In this document: positions 25,228 to 33,895 of the stretch, piece after piece | Numbering within the stretch: the first letter of the stretch is position 1 | Layout of the letters: each line of letters starts with the position of its first letter | Origin: Candidatus Eiseniibacteriota bacterium | GTDB lineage: Bacteria > Orphanbacterota > Orphanbacteria > Orphanbacterales > Orphanbacteraceae | Assembly (NCBI GenBank): GCA_024276995.1 | Contig: JAJRWB010000055.1 | Span: forward strand, 1-46,556 | Length of the DNA stretch: 46,556 nucleotides | Direction: 5' to 3' | Program-made: the position numbers and the translations under genes | Notes under the pieces: model-generated | The model's database searches: none | Told to the model about the DNA's origin: nothing | Seen by the model: the letters and a program-made list of their open reading frames with translations, nothing else

Positions 25228-27372
25228 TCAGCGGACGAAGCGGAACGGAAGGGTCCAGACGGTGAGGACGCGGTACGACGTAGTAGCCGAGCCTTCCTCG
25301 GGGGTGCGCCGGATTCGGGTGAACGATGTGCGAAGATCGCCCGCCGGCGAACGGTAGGTATACTCGCCGCCCGCGTCGAAAGTCTCCACGCTTCCAGCCG
25401 TGCGGTCGTCGCCGCCGAGGCGAAGATAGTCGAGCCGCACACCGAGTGCGTGACGACCCCGGGAAAGGTCGATTCGGACGGCCGGACGGATATCGAAACC
25501 GGACAGGGAATCGCCGTCGGTCCACCGGAAGCGGATCGCCGGGGAGACGGCGCCGGTGAACGAGGCGATCGTCGTTCGTCTCACCGCGTTCAGGTCGATT
25601 TGCGTCACCGTGACGCCGGTATCGGTTATGCGATCATCGCGATTCTGCACGAAAAGGTCGGCGCCCATCCGCGTTCGCGCCGTCACCTTCCCAGAGCCGC
25701 CGGCGCGGATGTTGACGGTGCGGTTGTCGACCGTCCCTGTGCGGTCGCTCCTGTCCTGGAGATAACCTCCCAGGGAGAATATTCCCTTCCTCCAGCGGAA
25801 TCGATCGGGCCGGAAGGTCATCGAAAGGCCTGTCACGTAGTCGTCGATCGGGTTGGACGATCCCGCGCGGTCGCGGAAATGTTCAAACCGCGCGGTCGTC
25901 ACGGCGCGACGCCACGGCCGGTTCATCCGAAGCGATTGCGAGGAACGCCCGGCGGTGACATTTCCGCCCCTCGGCGCGTACGCGCCGCCGTATTCCTCGA
26001 TTCGAAGGGAGTAGCGGAATGGAAGACCGCCCGATCCGCGCACCGTCGCGAAGAACGCGCCGTCTCCGCCGCCGAACGACGGCGCGCGGTCGCCTCCGAT
26101 AAGCGCCGCTTCGGCGTCGACGTCGATTGCGTGGGCGCCGACGGCGATTCTTCCGGCACCGGTGACGCTCGTCACGGTCTGCGAGCCGTCTTCACCGTTC
26201 ACCGCGCCGGGTGCGGATGCGTCCCACGAGTTGCGCGCCACGTTGAACGACCAGGCGCCGCGACGTTTCGTATCAAGAACGTACGACATGCCGGAGAAAA
26301 GATCGTCGGCGAAGCGGAGTTTCCGCCACGTTCTCCCGTTCGATCCGCCGAGGAGAAGGAGGGAGTGTTTCGCTCCGCCCCCGCCGCGCCGCTGAAGTTC
26401 GATCGAGGCGCCCTTGAGCGATCGACGGAGCGTGCGTGGCGTGAACTCCGTGTAAAGGTCGCCCGCTTCGAAGCGATAGGGAATGGCACCCTCCCCGTTT
26501 TCTCCGGAAAGGCGTATCCGCTCCGGCACGAACCCGTTCCAGCGGCTTCTGTAATCGGAGCTGTTCAGCGCCGCGTGCGTTTCGAGACGGAGCACCCTGT
26601 ACGGCGACGAGCGCCGCGACACGTCGAGGTGGACTTCATCGTACACCTGCCCGCCGTCGTCACGGTACGCGGCGGACGACTCGTCCCCGCCCACGCCGTA
26701 CTGCGACCCGGAAAACCGGTTCTCCCCGCGGATCTCCCACATGGGGGAAGAGCGTTCCGGCGCCGTGGGAGCGGCAGGCTCTTCGCCGCCGTCCCGCTCG
26801 CCCGCGGGGAGTGTGGGTTCGTTCCCGGCGTTTCCGATCTCTTCCCACGGAACGCGTTCGGTCACTTGGAGCACCAGCTCATTCACCCCTTCGATCCGCT
26901 GGAAGCCGGCGGCGGGGTCGTCGAACTCGATCTGGGTCCTCACGGTCACCGATACGGTACTCTTCACGCCGACCGAGTCGTCGCCCGCGCCGCCCGGAAG
27001 CAGTTTCTGTTCGGTCGTCTCGAACCCTTCCACCGCGAGAAGGCGGATGATCGCGTCCCGAGGAACGATTCGTTCGACCGACTCGACGAGCCGCGAACGA
27101 TCGTAGAACGATCCGTCGAGCCTCCCTTCCAGCTCGCCCGAATTCCACGCCTCGAGGATCCGGTTCACGCCGGCGACGATCACCGCGCGCTTCACCGGGT
27201 GGAGGAGCGGCGCGCGATTCGCGCTCGTCGCGGCCGCCTCCGGCGCGGCACTTTCGATCGGCCGGACGGCGCGCGATGCACGCGAATCGCCCGCGAGGGC
27301 GAAAGGCGGCACGGTGCCGGACAGCAGAAGGGACAGCAGAAGGGACAGCAGAAGAAAACGCGCCCCGGACAA
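25228..27372 (-). CDS. Exported beta-rich protein, probably outer membrane
   Basis: 714 residues from a TTG start at 27372, one base after the TAG (27374-27376) of the upstream gene, so it is probably coupled to it. No better start lies before the signal peptide (MSGARFLLLSLLLSLLLSGT). An N-terminal helical/mixed domain (about 50-190: PVKRAVIVAGVNRILEAWNS, VESVERIVPRDAII) is followed by a long region of alternating polar and aromatic strands (GENRFSGSQYGVG, YRVLRLETHAALNSSDYRSR, MGADLFVQNRDDRI). The end, LTVWTLPFRFVR, resembles an outer-membrane barrel. There are almost no cysteines. I recognise no family; an envelope beta-barrel is an inference. Confidence 0.8.
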   Translation of the reverse strand: MSGARFLLLSLLLSLLLSGTVPPFALAGDSRASRAVRPIESAAPEAAATSANRAPLLHPVKRAVIVAGVNRILEAWNSGELEGRLDGSFYDRSRLVESVERIVPRDAIIRLLAVEGFETTEQKLLPGGAGDDSVGVKSTVSVTVRTQIEFDDPAAGFQRIEGVNELVLQVTERVPWEEIGNAGNEPTLPAGERDGGEEPAAPTAPERSSPMWEIRGENRFSGSQYGVGGDESSAAYRDDGGQVYDEVHLDVSRRSSPYRVLRLETHAALNSSDYRSRWNGFVPERIRLSGENGEGAIPYRFEAGDLYTEFTPRTLRRSLKGASIELQRRGGGGAKHSLLLLGGSNGRTWRKLRFADDLFSGMSYVLDTKRRGAWSFNVARNSWDASAPGAVNGEDGSQTVTSVTGAGRIAVGAHAIDVDAEAALIGGDRAPSFGGGDGAFFATVRGSGGLPFRYSLRIEEYGGAYAPRGGNVTAGRSSQSLRMNRPWRRAVTTARFEHFRDRAGSSNPIDDYVTGLSMTFRPDRFRWRKGIFSLGGYLQDRSDRTGTVDNRTVNIRAGGSGKVTARTRMGADLFVQNRDDRITDTGVTVTQIDLNAVRRTTIASFTGAVSPAIRFRWTDGDSLSGFDIRPAVRIDLSRGRHALGVRLDYLRLGGDDRTAGSVETFDAGGEYTYRSPAGDLRTSFTRIRRTPEEGSATTSYRVLTVWTLPFRFVR
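27319..27354 (-). repeat. Three perfect 12-bp tandem repeats in a signal peptide
   Basis: GGACAGCAGAAG three times in the plus strand, encoding LLLS-LLLS-LLLS in the hydrophobic core of the signal peptide of the 25228-27372 gene. Changes in copy number would keep the frame. Confidence 0.9.
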
Positions 27373-27373
27373 A

Positions 27374-30300
27374 CTACTCGACCTTCTTGAAATCGTTTAC
27401 TGCGGCGCCTTCCGCGAAGACGACCACCGAGCACGTATAGACCGGGGCCCCCTCGCACATGTCGCATCGCACGGTGACGGTGAACGGAGCGTCGAGAGGA
27501 TAACCGTCGATGTTCCCGAACTGTCCCGGCGTCACCGTGCCGGCGGAGGAGGAAACGAGAGACCAGTACGAATTGCCGACGAGGAGCCCGGAAGGGTTGC
27601 CGTTGTAGGGCGGCCGGATGAAGAAGAGGTATCCGCCGAACCCCGGAGGCTGTTCGACGCCCGACCGTATGGCGCACTCGCCGGTGCTCTCATTGTAATA
27701 GAACGTCACTCCGAGAAACTCGCCGTCGATGGCGACCGGTCCGGCGGAGCAGGGTGGGAACGAGCCTCCCGCATCGGTCGTATCGCCGGTGCCGTTCGTG
27801 TCAGGCGGTTCCTCGGTGCCTGTACTGTCGCCGCCGTCACCGCTTCTCGTCGTGTCCCCCGGCGTGCCGGTGAGAATCTCCTCCACCGTTCCGAGGGGAT
27901 CGTACGGATCGAAAGGGTTGTTCCCTTCGACCGGCACCACGTCGGCGAGGGTGACATCGCCGGCGGGAGAAAGCGCCGCCTCCGACCGAGCGCATCCATT
28001 GTGCACTTTCTTCCGTACGAGCATAGTGACGCGGCTGTTCAGCTCGGCGCACGGAAACGTTCCAACCGTTTTCTCGCCGTCGATCTCTACCCAAGAATCT
28101 TCCGGTATGAAGCAGATCTCCGTCGGCACGAAGCGAGACCCTTTCATTCGGACGACCCATGTGAAGTTGCCGACATACTCGATTTTTCCCACCTCGAGGG
28201 AGTCGTACGACCGGAAGCGGTTCGCCATGCCGGCGATCTCCTTGGTGAAGTGCGCCGCCAGGTTGCCGATCCCCACGCCCGCCCAGTAGATATTCGCAGC
28301 CGTACCCACAACGGCGGCCGGCATATGCCCTGCGGCGGTGGCGAGACTGGTGGCGATGTAGAGCCCGACAGACGCCGGGTTGTTCCACCCCGCCGCCCAC
28401 AATCCCTTCAAACCCCTGCCGAAAAGATTCCCCGAAAGCGTGGTCGTTCCTTCTCCGGGGATCCACCAGAAAATCTTCTCGAGAATACCTCTCGCGTATG
28501 CCTTGAAACCTTGGAGATCGAGCACGGTGAGGAGGAAGTCGAAGTCGTAATGAATCCCCTTCATCACGATCCGGTAACGGATCACCTGGGAATGATCGAC
28601 CCGTACCCACCGGCAGCAGTTGTCGTCGATCCGTTCGCGCGGCTCAAACCAGGGCTGGAGCGGAATCCGCACCGTCTGCGCTCCGCCGTCGAGGCTGTCC
28701 GGCCGCCGGGTCACCCCTTCCTTGCGCGCCTCGAGGTAGCGTGGATCGGTGGCGACCTGCATCTTCCAGAGGAGGTATTGAAGGGCGCCCTTCTGAGGCT
28801 CGCCTTTCGTGAGTGCCTCGATCGCCTTCTTTTTCTTCGCTGGATCGTCGAGGGCGGGATTGACGATGCCGGTGGTATATGCCTTGCAGTGTCTCTTCGG
28901 AGGGAGCGGATCCTCGAAGCGGTCGCCCTTGTGATAACCGCCGCACACGTCGCGGCACTCGTCGACGATTCTCTCCTTGCACGCCTTCTCGCACGCCTTG
29001 AGTCTCCTCTCGGCGCCGGCGATCTTCCTGTCGAGTTCCTTCAGCTTCCTGTGAAGTTCCGCCCATTCGCCCTGCAGCTTCCACCGCGCCGCGCCGTTCG
29101 GATCTTTCTGCTTCGCCGCGGCGAACTTCTTTTGAAGCTCGTTCAGCTTCGTCACCATCGGCACGGTTTTCTCCCAGTATCCCTTCGACTCCCCGCGGAT
29201 CTTGACGCAGCTTTCGCCGTAACAGGCGCGGCACTTGTCGTGCATACACTTGGCGCACGGGCCGCCGTAGTATTCGCACGGGAATCCCGGCGTGGAGTAG
29301 AAGCGCCGCCGCGGCAGTGGTTTCGGCTCTTCCGGCACCGGGCGTCCGGGTGGGGTGGTCGTCGTGTCGGGAATGAAGGGAGGTATGACGGAAGGCTCTT
29401 CCGGAGGCTCCTCTTCGAGCGGCGGTAGGATGTAGTCCTCCGTTTCGCCGATCGGGAAAAATCCATGGCCGTCGTACCAGGGGATCGGCGCGCCGGTGAG
29501 GGTGACGCGAAACCAACGCCCTCTCGGCACGACGATCGGCATGTCGCGGGACTCTCTTGTCGGAATGAGCCACGCCTCGTTCCGGTACGCCCACTCGCCC
29601 GGATCCTCCCAGTCGCCGTCGCCGTTCCCGTCGATCAATACGTTGAGATAAAGCGTGTCGTCCCAGTCGAAGTTGTAGATCGTCACCATCCCTTCCCGGT
29701 AGCCGTCGTCGAAGCGGTCGCGGTCGATCTGGCGAGAGTCTTCTTCCCGGTCGGCATTGTCGCCGAGCCACGCACGGTCGGGATCGCCGTGATGCGCTCC
29801 GTCGCTCGCGAGGCGGGATGGATAGTGAAGAGCGCAGACCTCCGGCGGATAGACCCGTTGCGCGCAGTCGACCGGGTCGGGGTCGGGGGCGTCGCCGAAG
29901 TCGAAACCCGGTTCGGCACCTCCCTCTTCCCGGGAGACGGTCAGCGTCATCGTCCTGCCCGGGGGGAGCGCGGTCGGGTCGGGAGCGGAGCGGGAGGCGC
30001 CCTCGCCGCCCCGGTAGCTTTTCGCCGCCGCGAGCGCCGCCTTTTTCAATGCGGCGAGTTCGTCGGCGGTGAAGCAGGCGAAAAGGGTGCAGGCGATGCT
30101 TTCTCCCGGTGGATGATCGAAGAGGGTGATCGGCTGCACTTCGTCGGCCGGTCGGAGGCCGAAGAAATCGGGCGGCTCGAGGTCGGCATGAGCGAGGAAC
30201 CATTCCGACAGGCGATCGGCGGTGTCGATCTGATAAAGCCGTTCGACCACGGCCACGCTGTCGCCCGGTTCCTCCTTGTTCCAGGAAGGAGCGCCGGCGA

Positions 30301-30565
30301 GAAGAGCGATGTTCGAGAGGAGCGACTTCGCCGCGCCGGCGAGCGACGTGTCGTCACCGGCGGTGTAGTAACCGCTCACGACCACCGTCTCGGCGGGGGC
30401 GTACCAGGCGATCGTCGTGTCGAGTCCGGCGGTGCCGGGGGGCGCGATGCGGATCACGCCCGCCTCGGCGATCGGGGAGCCAAGCAGGAAGGCGAGGGTG
30501 CAGGGAAGCGCCGGGAGGAGGGAAATCCGAGATCGTGCGCGCGGTCTGGATGTGTCCGGGTTCAT
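27374..30565 (-). CDS. Large exported cysteine-rich protein with GEVED-like domain
   Basis: 1063 residues, start supported by AGGAG upstream. Signal peptide ends near SPIAEA-GV. About residues 215-360 resemble the GEVED domain (FDFGDAPDP, YPSRLASDGAHH, LIDGNGDGDWEDPGEW, GETEDYILPP). A Pro/Glu/Thr linker follows, then a compact cysteine cluster (FPCEYYGGPCAKCMHDKCRA, CYGESC) and a charged coiled-coil-like stretch (KLNELQKKFAAAKQKD; LKELDRKIAGAERRLKACEK) ending in more cysteines. A middle region has Gly/Ala-rich hydrophobic helices (VGLYIATSLATAAGHMPAAV), then a Thr/Asp/Gly linker and a final beta domain. It may form disulfide-linked surface structures. Function unknown. It is first in an operon with the barrel-like protein and has a strong promoter. 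Confidence 0.82.
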   Translation of the reverse strand: MNPDTSRPRARSRISLLPALPCTLAFLLGSPIAEAGVIRIAPPGTAGLDTTIAWYAPAETVVVSGYYTAGDDTSLAGAAKSLLSNIALLAGAPSWNKEEPGDSVAVVERLYQIDTADRLSEWFLAHADLEPPDFFGLRPADEVQPITLFDHPPGESIACTLFACFTADELAALKKAALAAAKSYRGGEGASRSAPDPTALPPGRTMTLTVSREEGGAEPGFDFGDAPDPDPVDCAQRVYPPEVCALHYPSRLASDGAHHGDPDRAWLGDNADREEDSRQIDRDRFDDGYREGMVTIYNFDWDDTLYLNVLIDGNGDGDWEDPGEWAYRNEAWLIPTRESRDMPIVVPRGRWFRVTLTGAPIPWYDGHGFFPIGETEDYILPPLEEEPPEEPSVIPPFIPDTTTTPPGRPVPEEPKPLPRRRFYSTPGFPCEYYGGPCAKCMHDKCRACYGESCVKIRGESKGYWEKTVPMVTKLNELQKKFAAAKQKDPNGAARWKLQGEWAELHRKLKELDRKIAGAERRLKACEKACKERIVDECRDVCGGYHKGDRFEDPLPPKRHCKAYTTGIVNPALDDPAKKKKAIEALTKGEPQKGALQYLLWKMQVATDPRYLEARKEGVTRRPDSLDGGAQTVRIPLQPWFEPRERIDDNCCRWVRVDHSQVIRYRIVMKGIHYDFDFLLTVLDLQGFKAYARGILEKIFWWIPGEGTTTLSGNLFGRGLKGLWAAGWNNPASVGLYIATSLATAAGHMPAAVVGTAANIYWAGVGIGNLAAHFTKEIAGMANRFRSYDSLEVGKIEYVGNFTWVVRMKGSRFVPTEICFIPEDSWVEIDGEKTVGTFPCAELNSRVTMLVRKKVHNGCARSEAALSPAGDVTLADVVPVEGNNPFDPYDPLGTVEEILTGTPGDTTRSGDGGDSTGTEEPPDTNGTGDTTDAGGSFPPCSAGPVAIDGEFLGVTFYYNESTGECAIRSGVEQPPGFGGYLFFIRPPYNGNPSGLLVGNSYWSLVSSSAGTVTPGQFGNIDGYPLDAPFTVTVRCDMCEGAPVYTCSVVVFAEGAAVNDFKKVE

Positions 30566-30653
30566 CCAGTCACTCCTGTCGTCGGTGGGGAGCCGTTCGG
30601 CGTCGATCCGCTCGACCGGGGTCGATCGTTCGACCGCCGTTTACCGATGCAGC

Positions 30654-30682
30654 AGTATATCAGAATGGGGGGCAATTGTAAA
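30654..30682 (-). promoter_or_regulatory. Strong promoter of the 30565-25228 operon
   Basis: Minus strand: TTTACA (30677-30682), 17-base spacer, TATACT (30654-30659) preceded by TGA (extended -10). Both boxes match the sigma70 consensus at five of six bases. The predicted start is near 30647, giving an 82-base leader. Confidence 0.75.
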
Positions 30683-30719
30683 TGGCGGCATGCAATCGGC
30701 GGTTCCATCGCCGGGAGCC

Positions 30720-31973
30720 TCAGCTTGCGCGATTCGCCCGCGCACCCATTTTCCAGAGCGCACTGATCGGAAGGGCGTGCATTCCCCGTCCGAAGGGAAG
30801 CGTTTCCCGGCCGGTGTAGAGAACCACCCCCCGGTGGAAGCGGTCGGGCGCCATGCTCCGAAGCGTTTCGAGTCCACGGAAGTCCCCTTTCCCTACGGTG
30901 GAGGACGCCTTCACTTCCACGCCGACGATCATCCCCTCTTCGTTCTCGAGAAGTAGATCCACTTCGGCGCCCGAAGAGGTCCGGAAGTGGAAGGTGCGCA
31001 CCTTCGCCCGGCTCCACCCGGCCTGTTTCTCCAGTTCCATGGCAACGAAGTTTTCGACGAGGGCCCCGGCGAGGTCGGGAGCACCTGCCATGCGCTTCTC
31101 CGTCAATCCTGCGAGATGTCCGAGAAGGCCTGTATCGACGAACATCCTTTTCGGAGTCTTCACGAGCCGCTTCGACACGTTTGTCGACCACGGCCGGATC
31201 TCCCGGGTAAGATAGGTCGCCTCGAAGAGCGCCACATACCGTTTCAATGTGGTCTGCGGAATACCGGCGCTCCTCGACAGTTCGGCGAACTGGAGAAGCG
31301 TGGCCGCGCGCGCGGCGAGGAGATCGAGGAGCCTCGGCAGCGTGGAGAGCCCTTCCACGTGGGCGATGTCGCGGATATCCCGACCGAGGATCATTGTGAT
31401 ATACGACCCGAACCAAGGGGCGCGCCTCGCCGGCTTGCGGCCCACCACTTCGGGGTAGCCTCCGCGGAGTGCTCTCCCGATGCTCTCCGAGCGGCTTTCT
31501 CCGGTCCCGGCCGGCGTCAGCTTCCCGCTGAATAGGGAATCGATGAAGCCTTCGCGAACACCTTCGATCTCGCCCTGGGAGAACGGCCACAAGTTCAAGA
31601 CCTCGATCCTGCCGGCGAGAGATTCCGAGATCTTAGGCAGGAGGAGGACGTTCGCCGATCCCGTGAGAAGAAAGCGTCCCGGCCGGCGGTCCTGGTCGAT
31701 TGCTGTCTTAATCGCGGGGAAGAGGCCCGGGCATCTCTGGACTTCGTCGAGTACCATCGGGCCGGCTATTTCGCCGATGAATTCCACGGGATCGCACTGT
31801 GCGGAAGCGAGGGTCGTGGGGTCATCCAGGGTCAGATATTTCGCTTTTCGCCCCTGGGAGGCGAGTCGGCGGACGAGCGTCGTTTTCCCCGTCTGCCGGG
31901 CGCCCGTGAGGAGGACGATGGGGGTGTCTGCCAGAGCCGCCTTCAGGGCTGGAGTGATGTTACGATGGACCAT
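30720..31973 (-). CDS. AAA-type ATPase with DUF4143 domain
   Basis: 417 residues from ATG 31973. An in-frame ATG at 32012 is rejected because the promoter and operators lie between the two. The N-terminal P-loop domain has Walker A GARQTGKTT (24-32), Walker B GPMVLDEVQRCPGL and sensor-like RFLLTGSANVLLLP. The C-terminal half is the DUF4143 domain with a helix-turn-helix-like part (LSRSAGIPQTTLKRYVALFE) and a restriction-endonuclease-like core (SSGAEVDLLLEN, VGVEVKASST). The family is widespread, often found singly and of unclear function, with links to toxin-antitoxin or defence proposed for some relatives. The message appears to be leaderless. Confidence 0.92.
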   Translation of the reverse strand: MVHRNITPALKAALADTPIVLLTGARQTGKTTLVRRLASQGRKAKYLTLDDPTTLASAQCDPVEFIGEIAGPMVLDEVQRCPGLFPAIKTAIDQDRRPGRFLLTGSANVLLLPKISESLAGRIEVLNLWPFSQGEIEGVREGFIDSLFSGKLTPAGTGESRSESIGRALRGGYPEVVGRKPARRAPWFGSYITMILGRDIRDIAHVEGLSTLPRLLDLLAARAATLLQFAELSRSAGIPQTTLKRYVALFEATYLTREIRPWSTNVSKRLVKTPKRMFVDTGLLGHLAGLTEKRMAGAPDLAGALVENFVAMELEKQAGWSRAKVRTFHFRTSSGAEVDLLLENEEGMIVGVEVKASSTVGKGDFRGLETLRSMAPDRFHRGVVLYTGRETLPFGRGMHALPISALWKMGARANRAS

Positions 31974-31979
31974 GTGTGC

Positions 31980-32019
31980 AATATAACCACCTGGTGGCTG
32001 AAAATCAACCACGAAGTGG
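31980..32019 (-). promoter_or_regulatory. DUF4143 gene promoter with two palindromic operators
   Basis: Minus strand: -35 TTGATT (32003-32008), 17-base spacer, -10 TATATT (31980-31985). The predicted start falls at about 31973-31974, the A of the ATG. Two palindromes of the form CCAC-N3-GTGG sit at 32009-32019 (just upstream of -35) and 31987-31997 (within the spacer), with centres 22 bp apart, two helical turns. This suggests a repressor, possibly autoregulation. Confidence 0.7.
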
Positions 32020-32093
32020 ATGATTTACACGAGGGAGCCTTCCGAGGCGGATTCCACATCCGCCGCGCCCCCGCAGCCGGCCCTCGTCCGGCC

Positions 32094-32121
32094 TTGACCG
32101 CCCGCCGTGCCGCGCTACAAT
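32094..32121 (+). promoter_or_regulatory. Promoter of the DASS transporter gene
   Basis: TTGACC (32094-32099), 16-base spacer, TACAAT (32116-32121). Predicted start near 32128, with an 80-base leader. Confidence 0.7.
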
Positions 32122-32209
32122 GAAACGGCACGAAGCGAGATCGCCACCCGGCCGTTGAACGGGCGCCGCCCGCGAGAGGATCGTCCGCACCCGTGCCCGG
32201 AGGAGCTCC

Positions 32210-33733
32210 ATGCCGCCCGCCAGATCACCGGCGCAGAGAATCGGGCTCGGTGCCGGCGCGGTTCTCTTCTTCGTGATGCTCCAGCTCGACCTCGACCCGG
32301 CCGCGCCGGCAGTCACCGCCATGGCGGCGGTTGCTCTCCTGATGGCGGTCTGGTGGCTCACCGAGGCGATCCCCCTTTTCGCCACCGCGCTGTTGCCGCT
32401 CGTCCTCTTCCCCCTTCTCGGGATCTTGTCGACCAAGGCGACGGCGCCGCTCTACGTGAACAGCACGATTTTCCTCTTCCTCGGCGGCTTCATGATCGCC
32501 CTTACCATGGAGAAGTGGAATCTTCACAAGAGGATCGCCCTGGCGATCATACGCGCCATCGGCGGGGGTCCCTCCAGGATCGTTCTCGGCTTCATGATCG
32601 CGGCGGCCCTCCTTTCGATGTGGATCTCGAACACCGCCACGGCGGTGATGATGATCCCGATCGGCCTTGCCATCATCGTGCAGATGGAGGATCGCTTCGG
32701 CAGGAAGGAGGCGCACCGGTTCGCCGTCGGCCTGATGATCGGTATCGCTTACGCGTGCAGCATCGGGGGGCTTGCCACGCTCGTCGGCACGCCGCCGAAC
32801 CTCGCGTTCGTGCGGATCTTCGCCATCACCTTCCCCGAAGCCCCCGAGATCGAGTTCGGCAAATGGATGATCATGGCGCTCCCCGTGAGTGCCGTCCTCC
32901 TCGTCATCGCATGGGTGCTGATCACGCGGCTCTTTTACAAGGTGCCGGAGAAGATCCGTGTCGATCGCTCCATCGTGGAAGAGGAAAGCGCCGCCCTCGG
33001 CCCGCCGCGGTTCGAGGAGAAGTGTGTCGGAATCGTCTTCGCACTCACCGCGCTGCTTTGGGTTTTTCGAAACGACCTCACCCTAGGTGCGCTGATCGTT
33101 CCCGGCTGGTCGCGCCTGATCTCCCACGCCGAGTTGATCGACGACGGAACGGTGGTGCTCGCCACGTCGCTCTCTCTCCTTTTCATTCCCACGCGGAGCG
33201 CCGGCGCGAAGAGCGCCACCGTGATGGGATCGGGCGTAGTGGCGCGCCTCCCATGGCATATCGTGCTCCTCTTCGGCGGCGGCTTCGCCCTGGCGAAAGG
33301 ATTCCAGGAAACCGGGCTTTCGGCGCTCATCGGGGGCGGTTTCGAGAGGCTCGCCGCGGTGCCTCCCTTCGCCATGATCGTGCTTGTCTGTTTCGGTCTC
33401 ACCTTTCTCACCGAGCTGACGTCGAACACCGCCACCACCCAGATGATTCTCCCGATCCTCGCATCGGTCGCGGTGGCGACGAGAATCCATCCCCTCCTCC
33501 TGATGATCCCGGTGACCCTTTCCGCTTCGTGCGCTTTCATGATGCCGGTGGCGACCCCGCCGAACGCGATCGTCTTCGGCAGCGGCAGGATTCGGATCGC
33601 CGAGATGGCGCGTGTCGGCCTCGTGCTCAACCTGGTGGGCGTCGTGGTGGTCGCCGCGCTCTTCTACTTCCTGGGGACGGCGCTCTTCGGCATCGACCCG
33701 GCGTCGGTGCCCGCCTGGGCGCGCGGAGGGTGA
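32210..33733 (+). CDS. DASS/SLC13-family sodium:dicarboxylate (or sulfate) symporter
   Basis: 507 residues with about a dozen hydrophobic segments. Start supported by GGAGGAG just upstream. The inverted-repeat hallmark of the family is present: SNTATAVMMIPI in the first half and SNTATTQMILPI in the second. Further marks are WWLTEAIPLFATALLPL, FLFLGGFMIALTMEKWNLH, GTPPNLAF and the closing VATPPNAIVFGSG. The SNT motifs coordinate Na+ and substrate carboxylates. Substrate (succinate/malate-type dicarboxylate, sulfate or other) cannot be chosen from sequence alone. It is a single gene with its own promoter. Confidence 0.93.
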   Translation: MPPARSPAQRIGLGAGAVLFFVMLQLDLDPAAPAVTAMAAVALLMAVWWLTEAIPLFATALLPLVLFPLLGILSTKATAPLYVNSTIFLFLGGFMIALTMEKWNLHKRIALAIIRAIGGGPSRIVLGFMIAAALLSMWISNTATAVMMIPIGLAIIVQMEDRFGRKEAHRFAVGLMIGIAYACSIGGLATLVGTPPNLAFVRIFAITFPEAPEIEFGKWMIMALPVSAVLLVIAWVLITRLFYKVPEKIRVDRSIVEEESAALGPPRFEEKCVGIVFALTALLWVFRNDLTLGALIVPGWSRLISHAELIDDGTVVLATSLSLLFIPTRSAGAKSATVMGSGVVARLPWHIVLLFGGGFALAKGFQETGLSALIGGGFERLAAVPPFAMIVLVCFGLTFLTELTSNTATTQMILPILASVAVATRIHPLLLMIPVTLSASCAFMMPVATPPNAIVFGSGRIRIAEMARVGLVLNLVGVVVVAALFYFLGTALFGIDPASVPAWARGG

Positions 33734-33761
33734 TTTTTCGCTCCACAAATCGGCCGACCTG

Positions 33762-33788
33762 TGCTAGCATCTATATAAGCTTCGGCTT
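33762..33788 (+). promoter_or_regulatory. Promoter and 5'-terminal UUCG hairpin of the M43 protease gene
   Basis: An extended -10, TGC-TAGCAT (33762-33770), with no good -35. The predicted start is A33777, and the first 12 transcribed bases (33777-33788) form AAGC-TTCG-GCTT, a stem with a UUCG tetraloop. A hairpin at the very 5' end would protect the message from 5'-dependent decay. Confidence 0.5.
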
Positions 33789-33895
33789 GCAGGCTCCCCT
33801 GCTCCCCCCCTGCGCCACAGGAACCCGAAAAGCGAAACGACCCCGGCAGCGCCGGCCGCCGCGGCCTGCATGTCACCAGCCCGATTGGAGGAACC

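Noticed and set aside
31974-32012. ATG at 32012 as the DUF4143 start
   Set aside because: It lies inside the operator and upstream of the -10 box, so it would not be transcribed from the promoter found.
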